A stretch of DNA of 64,000 nt from Mucilaginibacter_A sp964251965. GTDB lineage: Bacteria > Bacteroidota > Bacteroidia > Sphingobacteriales > Sphingobacteriaceae. Positions 7,679-17,020 of this stretch are shown in pieces. The notes beneath the pieces are model-generated. The model was not told where the DNA came from. It did not search any database and saw only the letters and a list, made by a program, of their open reading frames with translations. Every line of letters starts with the position of its first letter. Positions within the stretch are counted from its first letter, which is position 1. Location: contig CAXULQ010000001.1 of the NCBI GenBank assembly GCA_964251965.1, forward strand, positions 1-64,000. Direction: 5' to 3'. A program made the position numbers and the translations under genes.

Positions 7679-8830
7679 ATGTCCGAACTTCAACGTTTGT
7701 TAACCGCTTACGATCGCCAAAAACAATCCGATAATACTTGCGCGTTAGCTACAGTTACCGAAGTGGAAGGCTCGTCCTACCGAAGGCCCGGCGCGCGGAT
7801 GTTGGTTACGGACGACGGACAATTAACCGGAAGCATCAGCGGCGGTTGTTTGGAAGGTGATGCGTTGCGGCGCGCACGGCGGGTTATGCTGACCGGTAAA
7901 AGTGAAATTATTGTTTACGACAGTACCGATATTGAAGAAGATTTACAGCACGGCGCGCAATTAGGCTGCGAAGGAACTATTCATATCTTGCTTGAACCTG
8001 TTGATTATGCTGATTCAAATAATCCGGTTGAGTTGCTGCGGAAAACTTCCCGTCAGGATAACCCGGTTGTTTTGGCAACAATTTTGGCCGCTAAAAACAG
8101 TATTGTTCATTTGGTTGGGAAAAGGGTTTTGATTGCTGATCCTGCCGGGCAAAAAATTAATTTAACGGAAGATGCAGTAGCAGATCAATCAATATTACGC
8201 GACGCTTTGGAAGCGTTAAATTCTGGCCAGTCATCAACTCAAAATTATACGATCGGTCAGGACATTGCCCGCCTTTTTCTGGAAGTGATTCAACCTGCGC
8301 CGCAGTTAACTGTTTACGGCGCGGGCAATGATGCGCAGCCTTTAGTTCGGATGGCTGTTGGTTTAGGTTGGCGTGTCCATGTTATCGATGGCCGTTCTCC
8401 CCAAGCTACTGTACAGCGTTTTTTAGAAGCAGAAACGGTTGAGGTTGTAAAACTGACAGAAATGCAAAACCGAAAGCTTTATCCAGGATACGCTGTTTTG
8501 ATGAGCCACAACTATCATTACGATTTTGCCGTATTGCAGCAGTTAGCTTCTTTTATGGCTGTAAATTATATCGGGATCCTCGGGCCAAGAAAAAAAACGA
8601 ACCGGTTATTAGACGACCTCGCCAAAGCAAATGTGGTTTTAAAAGAAGCTGAAGAAGAACGAATTTTTGGCCCTGTTGGCTTAAATGTAGGCGCAGAAAC
8701 GGCAGAAGAAATTGCAGTTTCTGTAATGGCCGAATTGCTGGCGGTTAAACATAAATGCAAAGCAGGTTTTCTTCGGGAATTGGATGGGCCGATCCACAAT
8801 CGTAATTTTATCGCTGTAACAGAACTTTGA
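7679..8830 (+). CDS. xdhC: XdhC/CoxI family molybdenum cofactor insertion protein (PaoD-like)
   Basis: Maturation chaperone of 383 residues. The N-terminal XdhC/CoxI domain (about 10-80) contains the signature GSSYRRPGARML and SISGGCLEGD. The C-terminal Rossmann-like domain (about 200-360) begins LTVYGAGNDAQP and ends with GLNVGAETAEEIAVSV. Family members bind the cofactor, protect it and load it into XDH-type enzymes. Its position behind paoABC and directly before mocA supports that role for the oxidoreductase encoded upstream. Its TGA stop overlaps the next start codon by four bases. Confidence 0.92.
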   Translation: MSELQRLLTAYDRQKQSDNTCALATVTEVEGSSYRRPGARMLVTDDGQLTGSISGGCLEGDALRRARRVMLTGKSEIIVYDSTDIEEDLQHGAQLGCEGTIHILLEPVDYADSNNPVELLRKTSRQDNPVVLATILAAKNSIVHLVGKRVLIADPAGQKINLTEDAVADQSILRDALEALNSGQSSTQNYTIGQDIARLFLEVIQPAPQLTVYGAGNDAQPLVRMAVGLGWRVHVIDGRSPQATVQRFLEAETVEVVKLTEMQNRKLYPGYAVLMSHNYHYDFAVLQQLASFMAVNYIGILGPRKKTNRLLDDLAKANVVLKEAEEERIFGPVGLNVGAETAEEIAVSVMAELLAVKHKCKAGFLRELDGPIHNRNFIAVTEL

Positions 8831-9450
8831 ACAAGTCTGATAAACCAATAACCAATTTTAATATTGCCATCATCATCCTGGCTGCCGGTTCATCGTCCCG
8901 TTTAGGAAAACCCAAGCAGCTTCTTCCATATCAAAACCAAACACTAATAAAATATGCTGTAAAAACAGCATTGCAAACTTTTGCAAAAGCGGTTGTGGTT
9001 GTTACAGGTTTTTTGCATGAAGAATTAGTTGGCGAAGTAGGAAGCGAAATCACCCAAATCGTCCATAATCCTGATTGGCAGGAAGGAATGGGTTCTTCCA
9101 TCCGAACCGGGATCAAATCGTTAAATCATTTTTTGCAGTTGGATGCTGCGTTGATTATGTTGTGCGATCAGCCTCTGATAACCGCCAGACATCTAAATCA
9201 GTTAATCACAAAGTTTCATGGTGATAAAAGAAGCATGATCACCGCCACAAGTTATGCCGAAACACAGGGCGTTCCGGCTATTTTTGATAAAAGTTTATTT
9301 TCTACGTTGGAAGTTTTGCCGGGAAATCGTGGTGCGCAATGGCTGTTCAAAGATTACCAAGAACAACTGGAGTGCGTCTCTTTTGAAGGAGCTGTAGTTG
9401 ATGTAGACACGGAAGAAGACTATTTAAAGTTGATCCAGTTATCAAAATAA
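8827..9450 (+). CDS. mocA: Molybdenum cofactor cytidylyltransferase (MocA-like NTP transferase)
   Basis: Nucleotidyltransferase of 207 residues that should convert Mo-molybdopterin plus CTP into the cytosine dinucleotide form used by PaoC-type enzymes. LAAGSSSRLGKPKQLLP (18-34) is the nucleotide-binding signature, and LCDQPLI near 114 carries the metal-binding aspartate. The start is a TTG at 8827, overlapping the xdhC stop (TTGA); there is no ATG before the essential signature. A dispersed repeat copy (9225-9236) is read in frame as D-K-R-S-M within the C-terminal half, flanked by GGTGAT and ATCACC arms. The choice of CTP over GTP is inferred from context. Confidence 0.88.
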   Translation: MNKSDKPITNFNIAIIILAAGSSSRLGKPKQLLPYQNQTLIKYAVKTALQTFAKAVVVVTGFLHEELVGEVGSEITQIVHNPDWQEGMGSSIRTGIKSLNHFLQLDAALIMLCDQPLITARHLNQLITKFHGDKRSMITATSYAETQGVPAIFDKSLFSTLEVLPGNRGAQWLFKDYQEQLECVSFEGAVVDVDTEEDYLKLIQLSK

Positions 9451-9471
9451 AAGCTAGAATAAATTCGCTTT

Positions 9472-9873
9472 TTACTTAATCACGCCTGGCGCAACAGGAG
9501 CAGTTTCGGCAATTGACAAAACGCTATCTACCACAAAATTACTTACGCCGCGCCAAGGCAAAACGCCAATGTATTCTTTGTAATGCAATTGCACGGTTTT
9601 GCCGCTGGAAGTTTCTAACTGGTTGGCAACGCGGTTATCACTTACAGAAAACATAAATTCGTTGGAGGAAATGGAGCCTTGTGTTGCACCGGAACGGATT
9701 CCGGTTTGGATCAACCGGCCTTCATTCGTTTTAAAAATATAACCTTTTTTAACGATGTAATTTAGCTCACCGGCTTTTACACCTTCACCAAAAACAAAAA
9801 AGTAGCGGTAATATAAAAAGCCTGCAACTACCAGGATTAAAATTAGGGAAATGATGGTGAGGGTCCGTCTCAT
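9472..9873 (-). CDS. Conserved small membrane-anchored protein, function unknown
   Basis: Protein of 133 residues from the ATG at 9873; an upstream ATG at 9963 adds 30 residues that look like untranslated sequence. One transmembrane helix at about 5-22 begins right after the charged start MRR. The soluble remainder has alternating beta-type segments (YIVKKGYIFKTNEGRL, KTVQLHYKEYIGVLPW). The topology suggests an inner-membrane anchor with a periplasmic domain. I recognise the pattern as common in this bacterial family but know no function. It converges on mocA with only 21 bp between stop codons, where AAAAGC/GCTTTT could form a weak shared terminator. Confidence 0.7.
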   Translation of the reverse strand: MRRTLTIISLILILVVAGFLYYRYFFVFGEGVKAGELNYIVKKGYIFKTNEGRLIQTGIRSGATQGSISSNEFMFSVSDNRVANQLETSSGKTVQLHYKEYIGVLPWRGVSNFVVDSVLSIAETAPVAPGVIK

Positions 9874-10108
9874 AAGGTTTGCTATTAAGTGTTGATATAA
9901 AAGTAAGTTATTAGTCGCTGTTAACAAATAAAAAAACACAGTTATTAACGCTTTATTTAGCACCAGTTATAAAAATTTCCAGCTTTTACTGCAATGTTAT
10001 TTTTATTAAAACCAATGCTGCAACTTTTTTATAGAAATAAAGTAAAATGGAAAAACTATAATGTTCTGACTGTACATAGTAACCCAAACGTTTAATGTTT
10101 TTTAATAG

Positions 10109-10993
10109 ATGAAAAAACTTCGGTCTTATGTTTTGTTGCTTCGAGTGCATCAGTGGGTTAAAAACTTTTTTATTTTTCTACCGGCTTTCTTCGCATTAAA
10201 ATTTACAGAATCAGAAATTTTATTTAAAACGGGTTTTTCATTTTTAGCCTTTTCCTTTCTTGCCAGTGCAGTTTATATATTTAATGATATGCTGGATGTG
10301 AAGGAAGACCGGCTACATCCCGTTAAATGCAACCGTCCTTTTGCAAGTAATGCCGTTACGAGGTATGAAGGTATCGTACTGATTTTAATTTTATTAGTAA
10401 TTGGAATTAGCTTATTTCATTTTGTAGTAGCGTTCCAAGCTGCTACTTTATTAGCGGTGCTTTACCTCGTTCAAAATATTTTATATACCATCAAACTTAA
10501 ACACATTGCCATACTGGATATAGTAATTATTTCTATCGGTTTCGTTATTCGGATTGCTATCGGCGGTATTGTATCCGCAACAATACTAACGAACTGGATT
10601 GTTCTGCTCACATTTGTTTTATCACTGTTTTTGGCTTTGGCGAAAAGGAGGGATGATGTGGCTAATTATGTAAGGACAGGTAATAAAGCAAGGAAAAATT
10701 TAGACGGTTACAACCTGGAATTTCTAAATGTAGCTATCACAGTAATGGCAACAGTTGTGGTAGTTTGTTATCTGATTTATTGTACATCGGACGAAGTAAT
10801 GAAGCGTTTCAATACACATATTTATATTACTTCGCTATTTGTTATAATGGGTGTTTTACGTTATCTGCAACTTACTTTTATATGGCTTATTAGCGGTAGC
10901 CCTACACTGGTATTACTTAAAAACCGGTTTTTACAATTCATTCTTTTGGGCTGGATTGTTTCATTCTTTATTATTATTTACATCAATAAATAG
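10109..10993 (+). CDS. UbiA-superfamily polyprenyl-phosphate phosphoribosyltransferase-like (DPPR synthase family)
   Basis: Polytopic membrane enzyme of 294 residues with about eight hydrophobic segments. The metal/diphosphate motif NDMLDVKEDRLHP puts aspartates at 60, 63 and 67; the start RVHQWVKNFFIFLPAFF and the later LALAKRRDDVANY are typical of the branch that contains mycobacterial decaprenyl-phosphate phosphoribose synthase (Rv3806c), rather than quinone-type UbiA. Predicted reaction: transfer of phosphoribose from PRPP to a polyprenyl phosphate, giving a lipid-linked pentose donor. The next gene, 11 bp downstream, is a GT-C-like membrane protein that could use such a donor. Substrate assignment is by family only. 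Confidence 0.8.
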   Translation: MKKLRSYVLLLRVHQWVKNFFIFLPAFFALKFTESEILFKTGFSFLAFSFLASAVYIFNDMLDVKEDRLHPVKCNRPFASNAVTRYEGIVLILILLVIGISLFHFVVAFQAATLLAVLYLVQNILYTIKLKHIAILDIVIISIGFVIRIAIGGIVSATILTNWIVLLTFVLSLFLALAKRRDDVANYVRTGNKARKNLDGYNLEFLNVAITVMATVVVVCYLIYCTSDEVMKRFNTHIYITSLFVIMGVLRYLQLTFIWLISGSPTLVLLKNRFLQFILLGWIVSFFIIIYINK

Positions 10994-11004
10994 CGTTTGA
11001 TTCT

Positions 11005-12714
11005 ATGCAAAGCACTTTAAGAAAAGAAAAGATTTTTTTTACAGGTTTTTTCCTGATTGTTCTTCTGGCAATTATCCTGCTACTTAGTTCGATCACATTT
11101 TTTGCAGGAGGAAAAGTGATGTTTTGGCACTTTCCGATTGCTTTAATTTTAACCGGTGCAGCTACTTATTTTGTTATACGAAACCAAGTTGAAGCCGGTA
11201 CTAAAAATATATTTTACATTTCAACAGTTTCTTCTTTGCTAATTATAGTTGTATCAATTCTAATTGCTGGAAGTTTTTACGATGTTTCTTATGATGGCCA
11301 GGCATATCACCAGGAAACTTTGATTCAGTTAAAAAATGGCTGGAACCCATATTTTCAAACACTTCCCACAAGTGTTAACCAATCTTTGTACATCAATCAT
11401 TATGCAAAAGGAGCAGAAATTCCACAAAGTGTAATATATGCTTTTTCTGATAAAATTGAAACTGGTAAAGCTACTAACCTGATCTTGTTTGCCGGAAGTT
11501 TCCTGATAACACTTTCACTAATGCTGTACCTAAATATTATAAGCTTTAAAAAAGCATTGTTATTTAGTTTGCTGTTAGCTTCAAACCCAATTTCAATTAA
11601 CCAAATTTTATCTTATTATGTTGATGGGCAGTTAGCTACATTACTTTTGTGTTTAATAGTAACGGGCATTCTATTAGTTAAAAAGGTTAATGCTTCTAAC
11701 CTTTTATTGCTCGCGGCTGTTATTATTATTACGGCAAATATAAAGTTTACTGCTGTGCTATATGTTTCTATTTATGTTTTGGCTTTAATTGCATGGTTCG
11801 TTTACAGCAAGCAATTAGTTAAATCGAAGAAAGTATTTTGGACTGCTTTAATAGCCGGATTTTTAGGGTTAGCAGTTGGTTTTAACCCTTATATTACAAA
11901 CACGGTACAGTATCAGCATCCTTTTTATCCATTAATGGGCGAAGGGAAAATTGACATTATGTCCTACAATCTCCCAAAAGGGTTTGAAGGGAAATCTTTT
12001 AGTCAAAAGTTATTTATTTCGCTGTTTTCGCATACAGATAATGTGATGCCGAATAACGGTAAAATACCAGTACTCAAAATTCCTTTTACCGTAAATAAAA
12101 AGGATCTTATGAATTCTTTTAAAATAGATGCCCGCATAGCAGGTTTCGGACCATTGTTTAGCGGAATTTTAGTGGTTTCGATAATCGTACTGTTATTATT
12201 ATATTTTACAAAAAACAATCGACGTCTGTTTAAAAACTTAATCTATATTTTGCTGATACTAATAACTTCAGTATTAGTTATACCAGAATCATGGTGGGCG
12301 AGGTATGTTCCGCAATTATGGATTTTCCCAATTATGATTTTACTTGTTGCAGAAGTTTATAACCAAAAATTCCTTTTTCTACTAAAAAAGTTATTATATA
12401 TTTCTATTGCTATAAATATTGGCTTTACTTTTATTGGCATTGCATGGAATATCTTATTAACAACACAAATCAATTATCAGATGAGTCGGTTAAAAAGTGC
12501 TCATGAAACTATTGTTGTTCAGTGGGCAGACGAAAAAAGTAACCGCATCCGGTTTGCAGAAAACAATGTAAAGTACAAAGAACAAAATCTCGACGGAGTA
12601 AAATCAGAATTAATAATCCATTCCTATTCGAAATTCTTACCGCTAAAAACAGCATCTGAAAGTTTAGTTAAACCAGCCTGGATAAAATGGGTAGAAATAC
12701 ATATTCCTCAATGA
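11005..12714 (+). CDS. Polytopic membrane protein resembling GT-C glycosyltransferases
   Basis: Protein of 569 residues with around ten to twelve hydrophobic segments, then a soluble C-terminal tail of about 80 residues. The first large external loop after the third segment begins with acidic SFYDVSYDGQAYHQE. GT-C enzymes carry catalytic acidic residues in exactly this loop, with lipid-phosphate sugars as donors. The closeness to the DPPR-synthase-like gene (11 bp) points to one transcript and a shared pathway, possibly addition of a pentose to an envelope glycan. A sister repeat word is at 12644-12655 within the coding region. I cannot assign a named family. Confidence 0.55.
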   Translation: MQSTLRKEKIFFTGFFLIVLLAIILLLSSITFFAGGKVMFWHFPIALILTGAATYFVIRNQVEAGTKNIFYISTVSSLLIIVVSILIAGSFYDVSYDGQAYHQETLIQLKNGWNPYFQTLPTSVNQSLYINHYAKGAEIPQSVIYAFSDKIETGKATNLILFAGSFLITLSLMLYLNIISFKKALLFSLLLASNPISINQILSYYVDGQLATLLLCLIVTGILLVKKVNASNLLLLAAVIIITANIKFTAVLYVSIYVLALIAWFVYSKQLVKSKKVFWTALIAGFLGLAVGFNPYITNTVQYQHPFYPLMGEGKIDIMSYNLPKGFEGKSFSQKLFISLFSHTDNVMPNNGKIPVLKIPFTVNKKDLMNSFKIDARIAGFGPLFSGILVVSIIVLLLLYFTKNNRRLFKNLIYILLILITSVLVIPESWWARYVPQLWIFPIMILLVAEVYNQKFLFLLKKLLYISIAINIGFTFIGIAWNILLTTQINYQMSRLKSAHETIVVQWADEKSNRIRFAENNVKYKEQNLDGVKSELIIHSYSKFLPLKTASESLVKPAWIKWVEIHIPQ

Positions 12715-12896
12715 TTGAGAAAGCGAAGCATTTTTTAACTTATTTTACTGAAAATAAATGATGGCGGTAAATACTTTTATGGCGATAAAAAACTATCAGC
12801 GATTACAAAACATTCAGTTTAGCGAACTTTTAAAAATAATTTTATTTTTTACTTCGTCTTTTAAAAAAGTAAGGTAAAAGAAGTATAAAAACGCTC
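12715..12896. other. AT-rich convergent intergenic region with a repeat copy
   Basis: Gap between convergent genes. It holds an exact repeat copy at 12875-12886 and, 25 bp before it, a decayed inverted partner (TTACTTCGTCTTTTA around 12849-12863), so an imperfect hairpin is possible. Further left, ATACTTTTATGGCGATAAAA near 12772-12788 looks like another degenerate pair. No gene seen. Confidence 0.5.
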
Positions 12897-14648
12897 CTAA
12901 AATTTTAGGATAAGGGCGTTGCTTCCATCTACAATTACATTTAAATCTTCATCCAAGCTTGACAATATAAACTGCTTGCTGTTCAGTAAATCAGTAAATT
13001 GTATGTCTGTTGATATTTCTAAATGAAGTTGATCAAATAATTCTCTTGGAATTTTAACATGCAATTTAACTTCTTCTCGGTTGAAGTTGGCAATAACAAG
13101 CAAATGGTTCTGATCTTTGTAACGCAAATACGGATACACTTTATTGTTAAAACCGCGTTCCTGGTCGTTTAAATACAGCAGATCGTAAAATTCCCCGTTT
13201 TGAATAGCTTCATTTTCTGTGCAGATGGACAGTAACTTACTGTAAAAAAAGCGCAGGTCTTTCTGACTGGCCGATAGTTTTGCGCCGTCCATTTTACCTC
13301 CGTTTAGCCATTTTTGATGTTCTGGCATGGCGCAATAATCAAAAATAGAAGTCCGGCCGTCGCTGGAAGAAAAACCTGTTGTCCCTTCGGCTGGTTCGCC
13401 AACTTCTTGTCCGTTATAAACCATTACCGGCCCGGTTGAAATAGTAGCCGAAACAATCATCGCCGGGGCAGCCAACCAGGCATTGCCCGCAAAATTGTTG
13501 GAAGCAATACGGACCTCATCATGGTTCTCCAAAAAACGCAGCATTCTGTCTGTAAAACCGTTGTGCTGGTGTTGCCACTGGTCGCGGATTTCGTAAACGT
13601 TTGCTTCGTATTCATTGCGTGTCAGCCTTTTCAGCGTATCGTACAAGCCAACTTTGTCATACAAATAATCAAACTTCCCTTCAAAAATATACCGGCTGTA
13701 AACTTGCGGGTTATAAGCTTCGGCTATAAAAATCATTTCCGGAAATGCTTCTTTTACCTGTGTAATTACCCACTTCCAAAAAGCAACCGGCACCATTTCC
13801 ACCATATCACAGCGAAACCCGTCCACACCTTTTGCTGCCCAAAAAAGCAAAATATCGCGCAACTTAAACCACAACGGCGGGATCGGATCAAAATAAGTTT
13901 TACTGGCATTTACATAATCTACGCCGTAATTTAGTTTGATAGTTTCGTACCAATCGTTGATGGAAGGTGCTTCAAAGAAAACATCGTTTCCGGTTGCTTT
14001 GGCCGGAAATTCGATAAAATCCCCATCTTTTAAATCGCTTTTAAACTCATCGCCGCCCGGGTTTACATCTCCCGGAACCCAGAATTTTTTGCCTGGCAAA
14101 TAGTAGAAATCGTTTTGCGGACTAAATGCTTTGCTGGTATCGTCTTGCTGGCCAATATCAATTACGCCTGCTGGTTTTGCATCAGATTGATAAGTACGGG
14201 CAACATGGTTTGGAATGAAATCGATAATCACTTTCAACCCGTTTTCGTGCGTTCGTTTAACCAATGCTTCAAATTCCTGCATCCGGTTTTTAACATCTAC
14301 CGCCAAATCCGGGTCTACATCATAATAATCTTTGATCGCATACGGAGAACCGGCGCGGCCTTTTACCACATCGGGGTCATCGCGTTTAATGCCATAATAA
14401 GAATAATCAGTCATGGTTGCATGTTCGATTACACCCGTAAACCAAACATGCGAAAAACTCATTTTTTTAATTTCCTGCAACGCAAGATTGTTGATGTCGT
14501 CAAACTTTCCACAGCCGTTTTCCTCAAGCGAACCATAATATTTATTGGTTCGGTTTTGATTACCGAAAAGCCGTACAAACAACTGGTAGATCAGCAGTTT
14601 ATGACCGGTTGTATTATTTGGTGTTGATGTGGTTCCTGTTGCGTCCAT
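12897..14648 (-). CDS. Alpha-amylase family glycoside hydrolase (GH13)
   Basis: Cytoplasmic GH13 enzyme of 583 residues, without a signal peptide. The (beta/alpha)8 barrel carries the family regions: DFIPNH at 143-148, the nucleophile Asp281 in GFRCDMVE, acid/base Glu310 in FIAEAYNP, and Asp377 in NHDEVR. A C-terminal beta-sandwich follows from about 490. It is third in a minus-strand operon after beta-phosphoglucomutase and a GH65 phosphorylase, so it probably shortens imported maltodextrins to maltose for phosphorolysis. Linkage specificity cannot be fixed by reading. A dispersed repeat copy (13745-13756) lies within the coding sequence, and a sister word is just upstream (14674-14685). Confidence 0.92.
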   Translation of the reverse strand: MDATGTTSTPNNTTGHKLLIYQLFVRLFGNQNRTNKYYGSLEENGCGKFDDINNLALQEIKKMSFSHVWFTGVIEHATMTDYSYYGIKRDDPDVVKGRAGSPYAIKDYYDVDPDLAVDVKNRMQEFEALVKRTHENGLKVIIDFIPNHVARTYQSDAKPAGVIDIGQQDDTSKAFSPQNDFYYLPGKKFWVPGDVNPGGDEFKSDLKDGDFIEFPAKATGNDVFFEAPSINDWYETIKLNYGVDYVNASKTYFDPIPPLWFKLRDILLFWAAKGVDGFRCDMVEMVPVAFWKWVITQVKEAFPEMIFIAEAYNPQVYSRYIFEGKFDYLYDKVGLYDTLKRLTRNEYEANVYEIRDQWQHQHNGFTDRMLRFLENHDEVRIASNNFAGNAWLAAPAMIVSATISTGPVMVYNGQEVGEPAEGTTGFSSSDGRTSIFDYCAMPEHQKWLNGGKMDGAKLSASQKDLRFFYSKLLSICTENEAIQNGEFYDLLYLNDQERGFNNKVYPYLRYKDQNHLLVIANFNREEVKLHVKIPRELFDQLHLEISTDIQFTDLLNSKQFILSSLDEDLNVIVDGSNALILKF

Positions 14649-14699
14649 AAAATCCTTGCTATTTTTTATGCCATAAAAACAGCATGAAATTAGTTAAAA

Positions 14700-17012
14700 T
14701 TAAAGTTGGTGAACAGTAACTTCCTTATTACCCAAGATTTTTTGTTCCTGATCGTAAACCAAAACTTTAATTTCCTGATTGGATTTATTTTTGATTTGAA
14801 CTTTTCCAGAACTTACTTTAACTTCTAATAATATATTCTTAAAATTGATATGGAACAAAAAATTCTGCCATTTTTCGGGTAAAAAAGGATTGAAACTGAG
14901 TTGGCCGTTTTTAACGCGCATCCCGCCAAAACCTTCTACAACTGCCATCCAGGTGCCGGCCATAGAAGTAATGTGGCAGCCATCTTCGGTATCGTTGTTG
15001 TAATTATCTAAATCCAAACGTGCCGTACGCAAATAAAATTCGTAAGCGCGTTGTTCATCGCCCAATTTTGCAGCTAAAATAGCATGGACGCAAGGCGAAA
15101 GCGAAGATTCGTGCACCGTCCGGGCTTCATAAAAATCAAAATTTCTGCGGATCGTTTCCAGATCATATCGATCCTGAAAAAAATAAATTCCCTGTAAAAC
15201 ATCGGCCTGCTTGATAAAGCAGGAGCGAAGGATGCGGTCCCAGCTCCATTTCTGGTTAATTGGCCGATCGGTTTCCGGCAAATCTTTCACTAAGATTTGT
15301 TCTTTATCAAGATAATTATCCTGTTGCATAAAAACCTGGTTGGTTTCATCAAAAGGAAAATACATTTGGTCAGCAATTTCGTTAAATTGAGATGCTTCTT
15401 TTACCACATCAAAATTGGTTTTTTGCAGAATTTTTTCTAATTGCTGCGGATCGTTTTTCCTGACAATTTCTATCGCTTCCAAAGCATATTTTAAACACCA
15501 GGCCGCAATCGTGTTAGTGTACCAGTTATTGTTGATGTTGTTTTCGTACTCGTTCGGACCAGTTACGCCAAGCATCACATATTGTTGCCGCGCTTCTGAC
15601 CAGTTAACTCGCTGTGCCCAAAACCTTGCAATCCCGATCAAAACTTCCAAGCCGTGCGAAGCAAGATAAGATTCGTCGCCCGTATAATTTACATAGTTAA
15701 AAACAGCATAAGCAATCGCGCCGTTACGGTGGATTTCCTCAAACGTAATTTCCCATTCGTTGTGGCATTCTTCGCCGTTCATGGTAACCATCGGATACAA
15801 GGCCGCACCGTTTTTAAAACCTAATTTTTCGCCATTTTCGATGGCTTTTTGCAGTTGGTCGAAACGGTAAACCAGCAGGTTGCGGGCAACGTCTTGTCCT
15901 GCAGTGGCCAAATAAAAAGGAATGCAGTAAGCTTCTGTGTCCCAATAAGTTGAGCCGCCGTATTTCTCGCCGGTAAAACCTTTCGGGCCGATGTTTAAAC
16001 GCTTGTCTTTGCCGGTATAAGTTTGTTCGAGCTGAAAAATATTGAAACGGATAGCTTGCTGTGCTTCCACATCGCCTTCAATTTTAATATCGTTCATCTG
16101 CCATTTTTCGGCCCAGGCTTCGGCTTGTTCTTTCAGCATTAATTCAAAACCTTTTTTGCTGGTTTTATCCAATATTTCTTCGGTTTTAAGCTGAAGTTCT
16201 CCTTCGGGATAATTTAACGAAGAAACATTGGCCGCATATTTATAAAGCGTAACCGTTTGTGCTTCTTTTACCGGTGTTTTTATGCTGAGGCCGGTAAATT
16301 TTTCACGTTCAGTTTGTGTTGGTTTTAGCTTGATTTGCTCTTCATCCAGAAAAACAGAAAACTGCATCCCGGTACAAACTTTGAAACCGGTTTTCTTGGT
16401 TTTCATTTCTACAAAGCAGCCGTTTTCGTAAAAGCCTTTTCCGGTTTCGTCCCAAAACTTTTCATCGTAATTGGAATCCTGGTTTTTAACATCACCGTTA
16501 ACAAAAGGCATCAAACTGATTTCGCCAGAAAAATCGACAGCGGTCAAAGCGTATTTTATGGCACCAATTGCATCATCGGCCATACTGCAAAAACGGGTTG
16601 CCTTAACTTTAACGGTTTTGCCGGAAGCTGTTTTGGCCAGAAAAGAACGTTCTAAATAACCTTGCTGCATGTTCAGTTCCCTGCGGAAACCGGAAACTTC
16701 GCATTTTGCCAGGTCTAATATTTCGTCGTTGATTTTAATTTCGATACCAGCCCATTCGGCAGCGTTTAAAACTTTGGCAAAATATTCCGGGTAGCCGTTT
16801 TTCCACCAGCCCACGCGGGTTTTATCTGGATAATAAACGCCGGCAACATAATTTCCTTGCAAAGATTTGCCAGAATATGTTTCTTCAAAGTTAGCACGCT
16901 GACCCATCCGTCCGTTGCCCAAACTGAAAATACTTTCAGAAAGTTCATGGTTTGCAGCATCAAAACCTTGCTCAATAATTTTCCATTCATCTACCTGCAA
17001 ATATTTTTTCAT
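14700..17012 (-). CDS. GH65 disaccharide phosphorylase, probably maltose phosphorylase
   Basis: Enzyme of 770 residues that should split an alpha-glucoside such as maltose with phosphate, giving glucose and beta-glucose 1-phosphate. An N-terminal beta-sandwich (about 1-270) is followed by the (alpha/alpha)6 barrel. Glu488 in VTGPNEY matches the catalytic acid position of known maltose phosphorylases, and HESSLSP near 650 is the phosphate-binding loop. YWDTEAY (356-362) is also family-typical. pgmB is 8 bp upstream, and the product beta-glucose 1-phosphate is its substrate. Trehalose or kojibiose specificity is not excluded, but the GH13 neighbour favours maltose. A near-copy of the dispersed repeat ends at the start codon. 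Confidence 0.88.
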   Translation of the reverse strand: MKKYLQVDEWKIIEQGFDAANHELSESIFSLGNGRMGQRANFEETYSGKSLQGNYVAGVYYPDKTRVGWWKNGYPEYFAKVLNAAEWAGIEIKINDEILDLAKCEVSGFRRELNMQQGYLERSFLAKTASGKTVKVKATRFCSMADDAIGAIKYALTAVDFSGEISLMPFVNGDVKNQDSNYDEKFWDETGKGFYENGCFVEMKTKKTGFKVCTGMQFSVFLDEEQIKLKPTQTEREKFTGLSIKTPVKEAQTVTLYKYAANVSSLNYPEGELQLKTEEILDKTSKKGFELMLKEQAEAWAEKWQMNDIKIEGDVEAQQAIRFNIFQLEQTYTGKDKRLNIGPKGFTGEKYGGSTYWDTEAYCIPFYLATAGQDVARNLLVYRFDQLQKAIENGEKLGFKNGAALYPMVTMNGEECHNEWEITFEEIHRNGAIAYAVFNYVNYTGDESYLASHGLEVLIGIARFWAQRVNWSEARQQYVMLGVTGPNEYENNINNNWYTNTIAAWCLKYALEAIEIVRKNDPQQLEKILQKTNFDVVKEASQFNEIADQMYFPFDETNQVFMQQDNYLDKEQILVKDLPETDRPINQKWSWDRILRSCFIKQADVLQGIYFFQDRYDLETIRRNFDFYEARTVHESSLSPCVHAILAAKLGDEQRAYEFYLRTARLDLDNYNNDTEDGCHITSMAGTWMAVVEGFGGMRVKNGQLSFNPFLPEKWQNFLFHINFKNILLEVKVSSGKVQIKNKSNQEIKVLVYDQEQKILGNKEVTVHQL

Positions 17013-17020
17013 TGCTTCTT

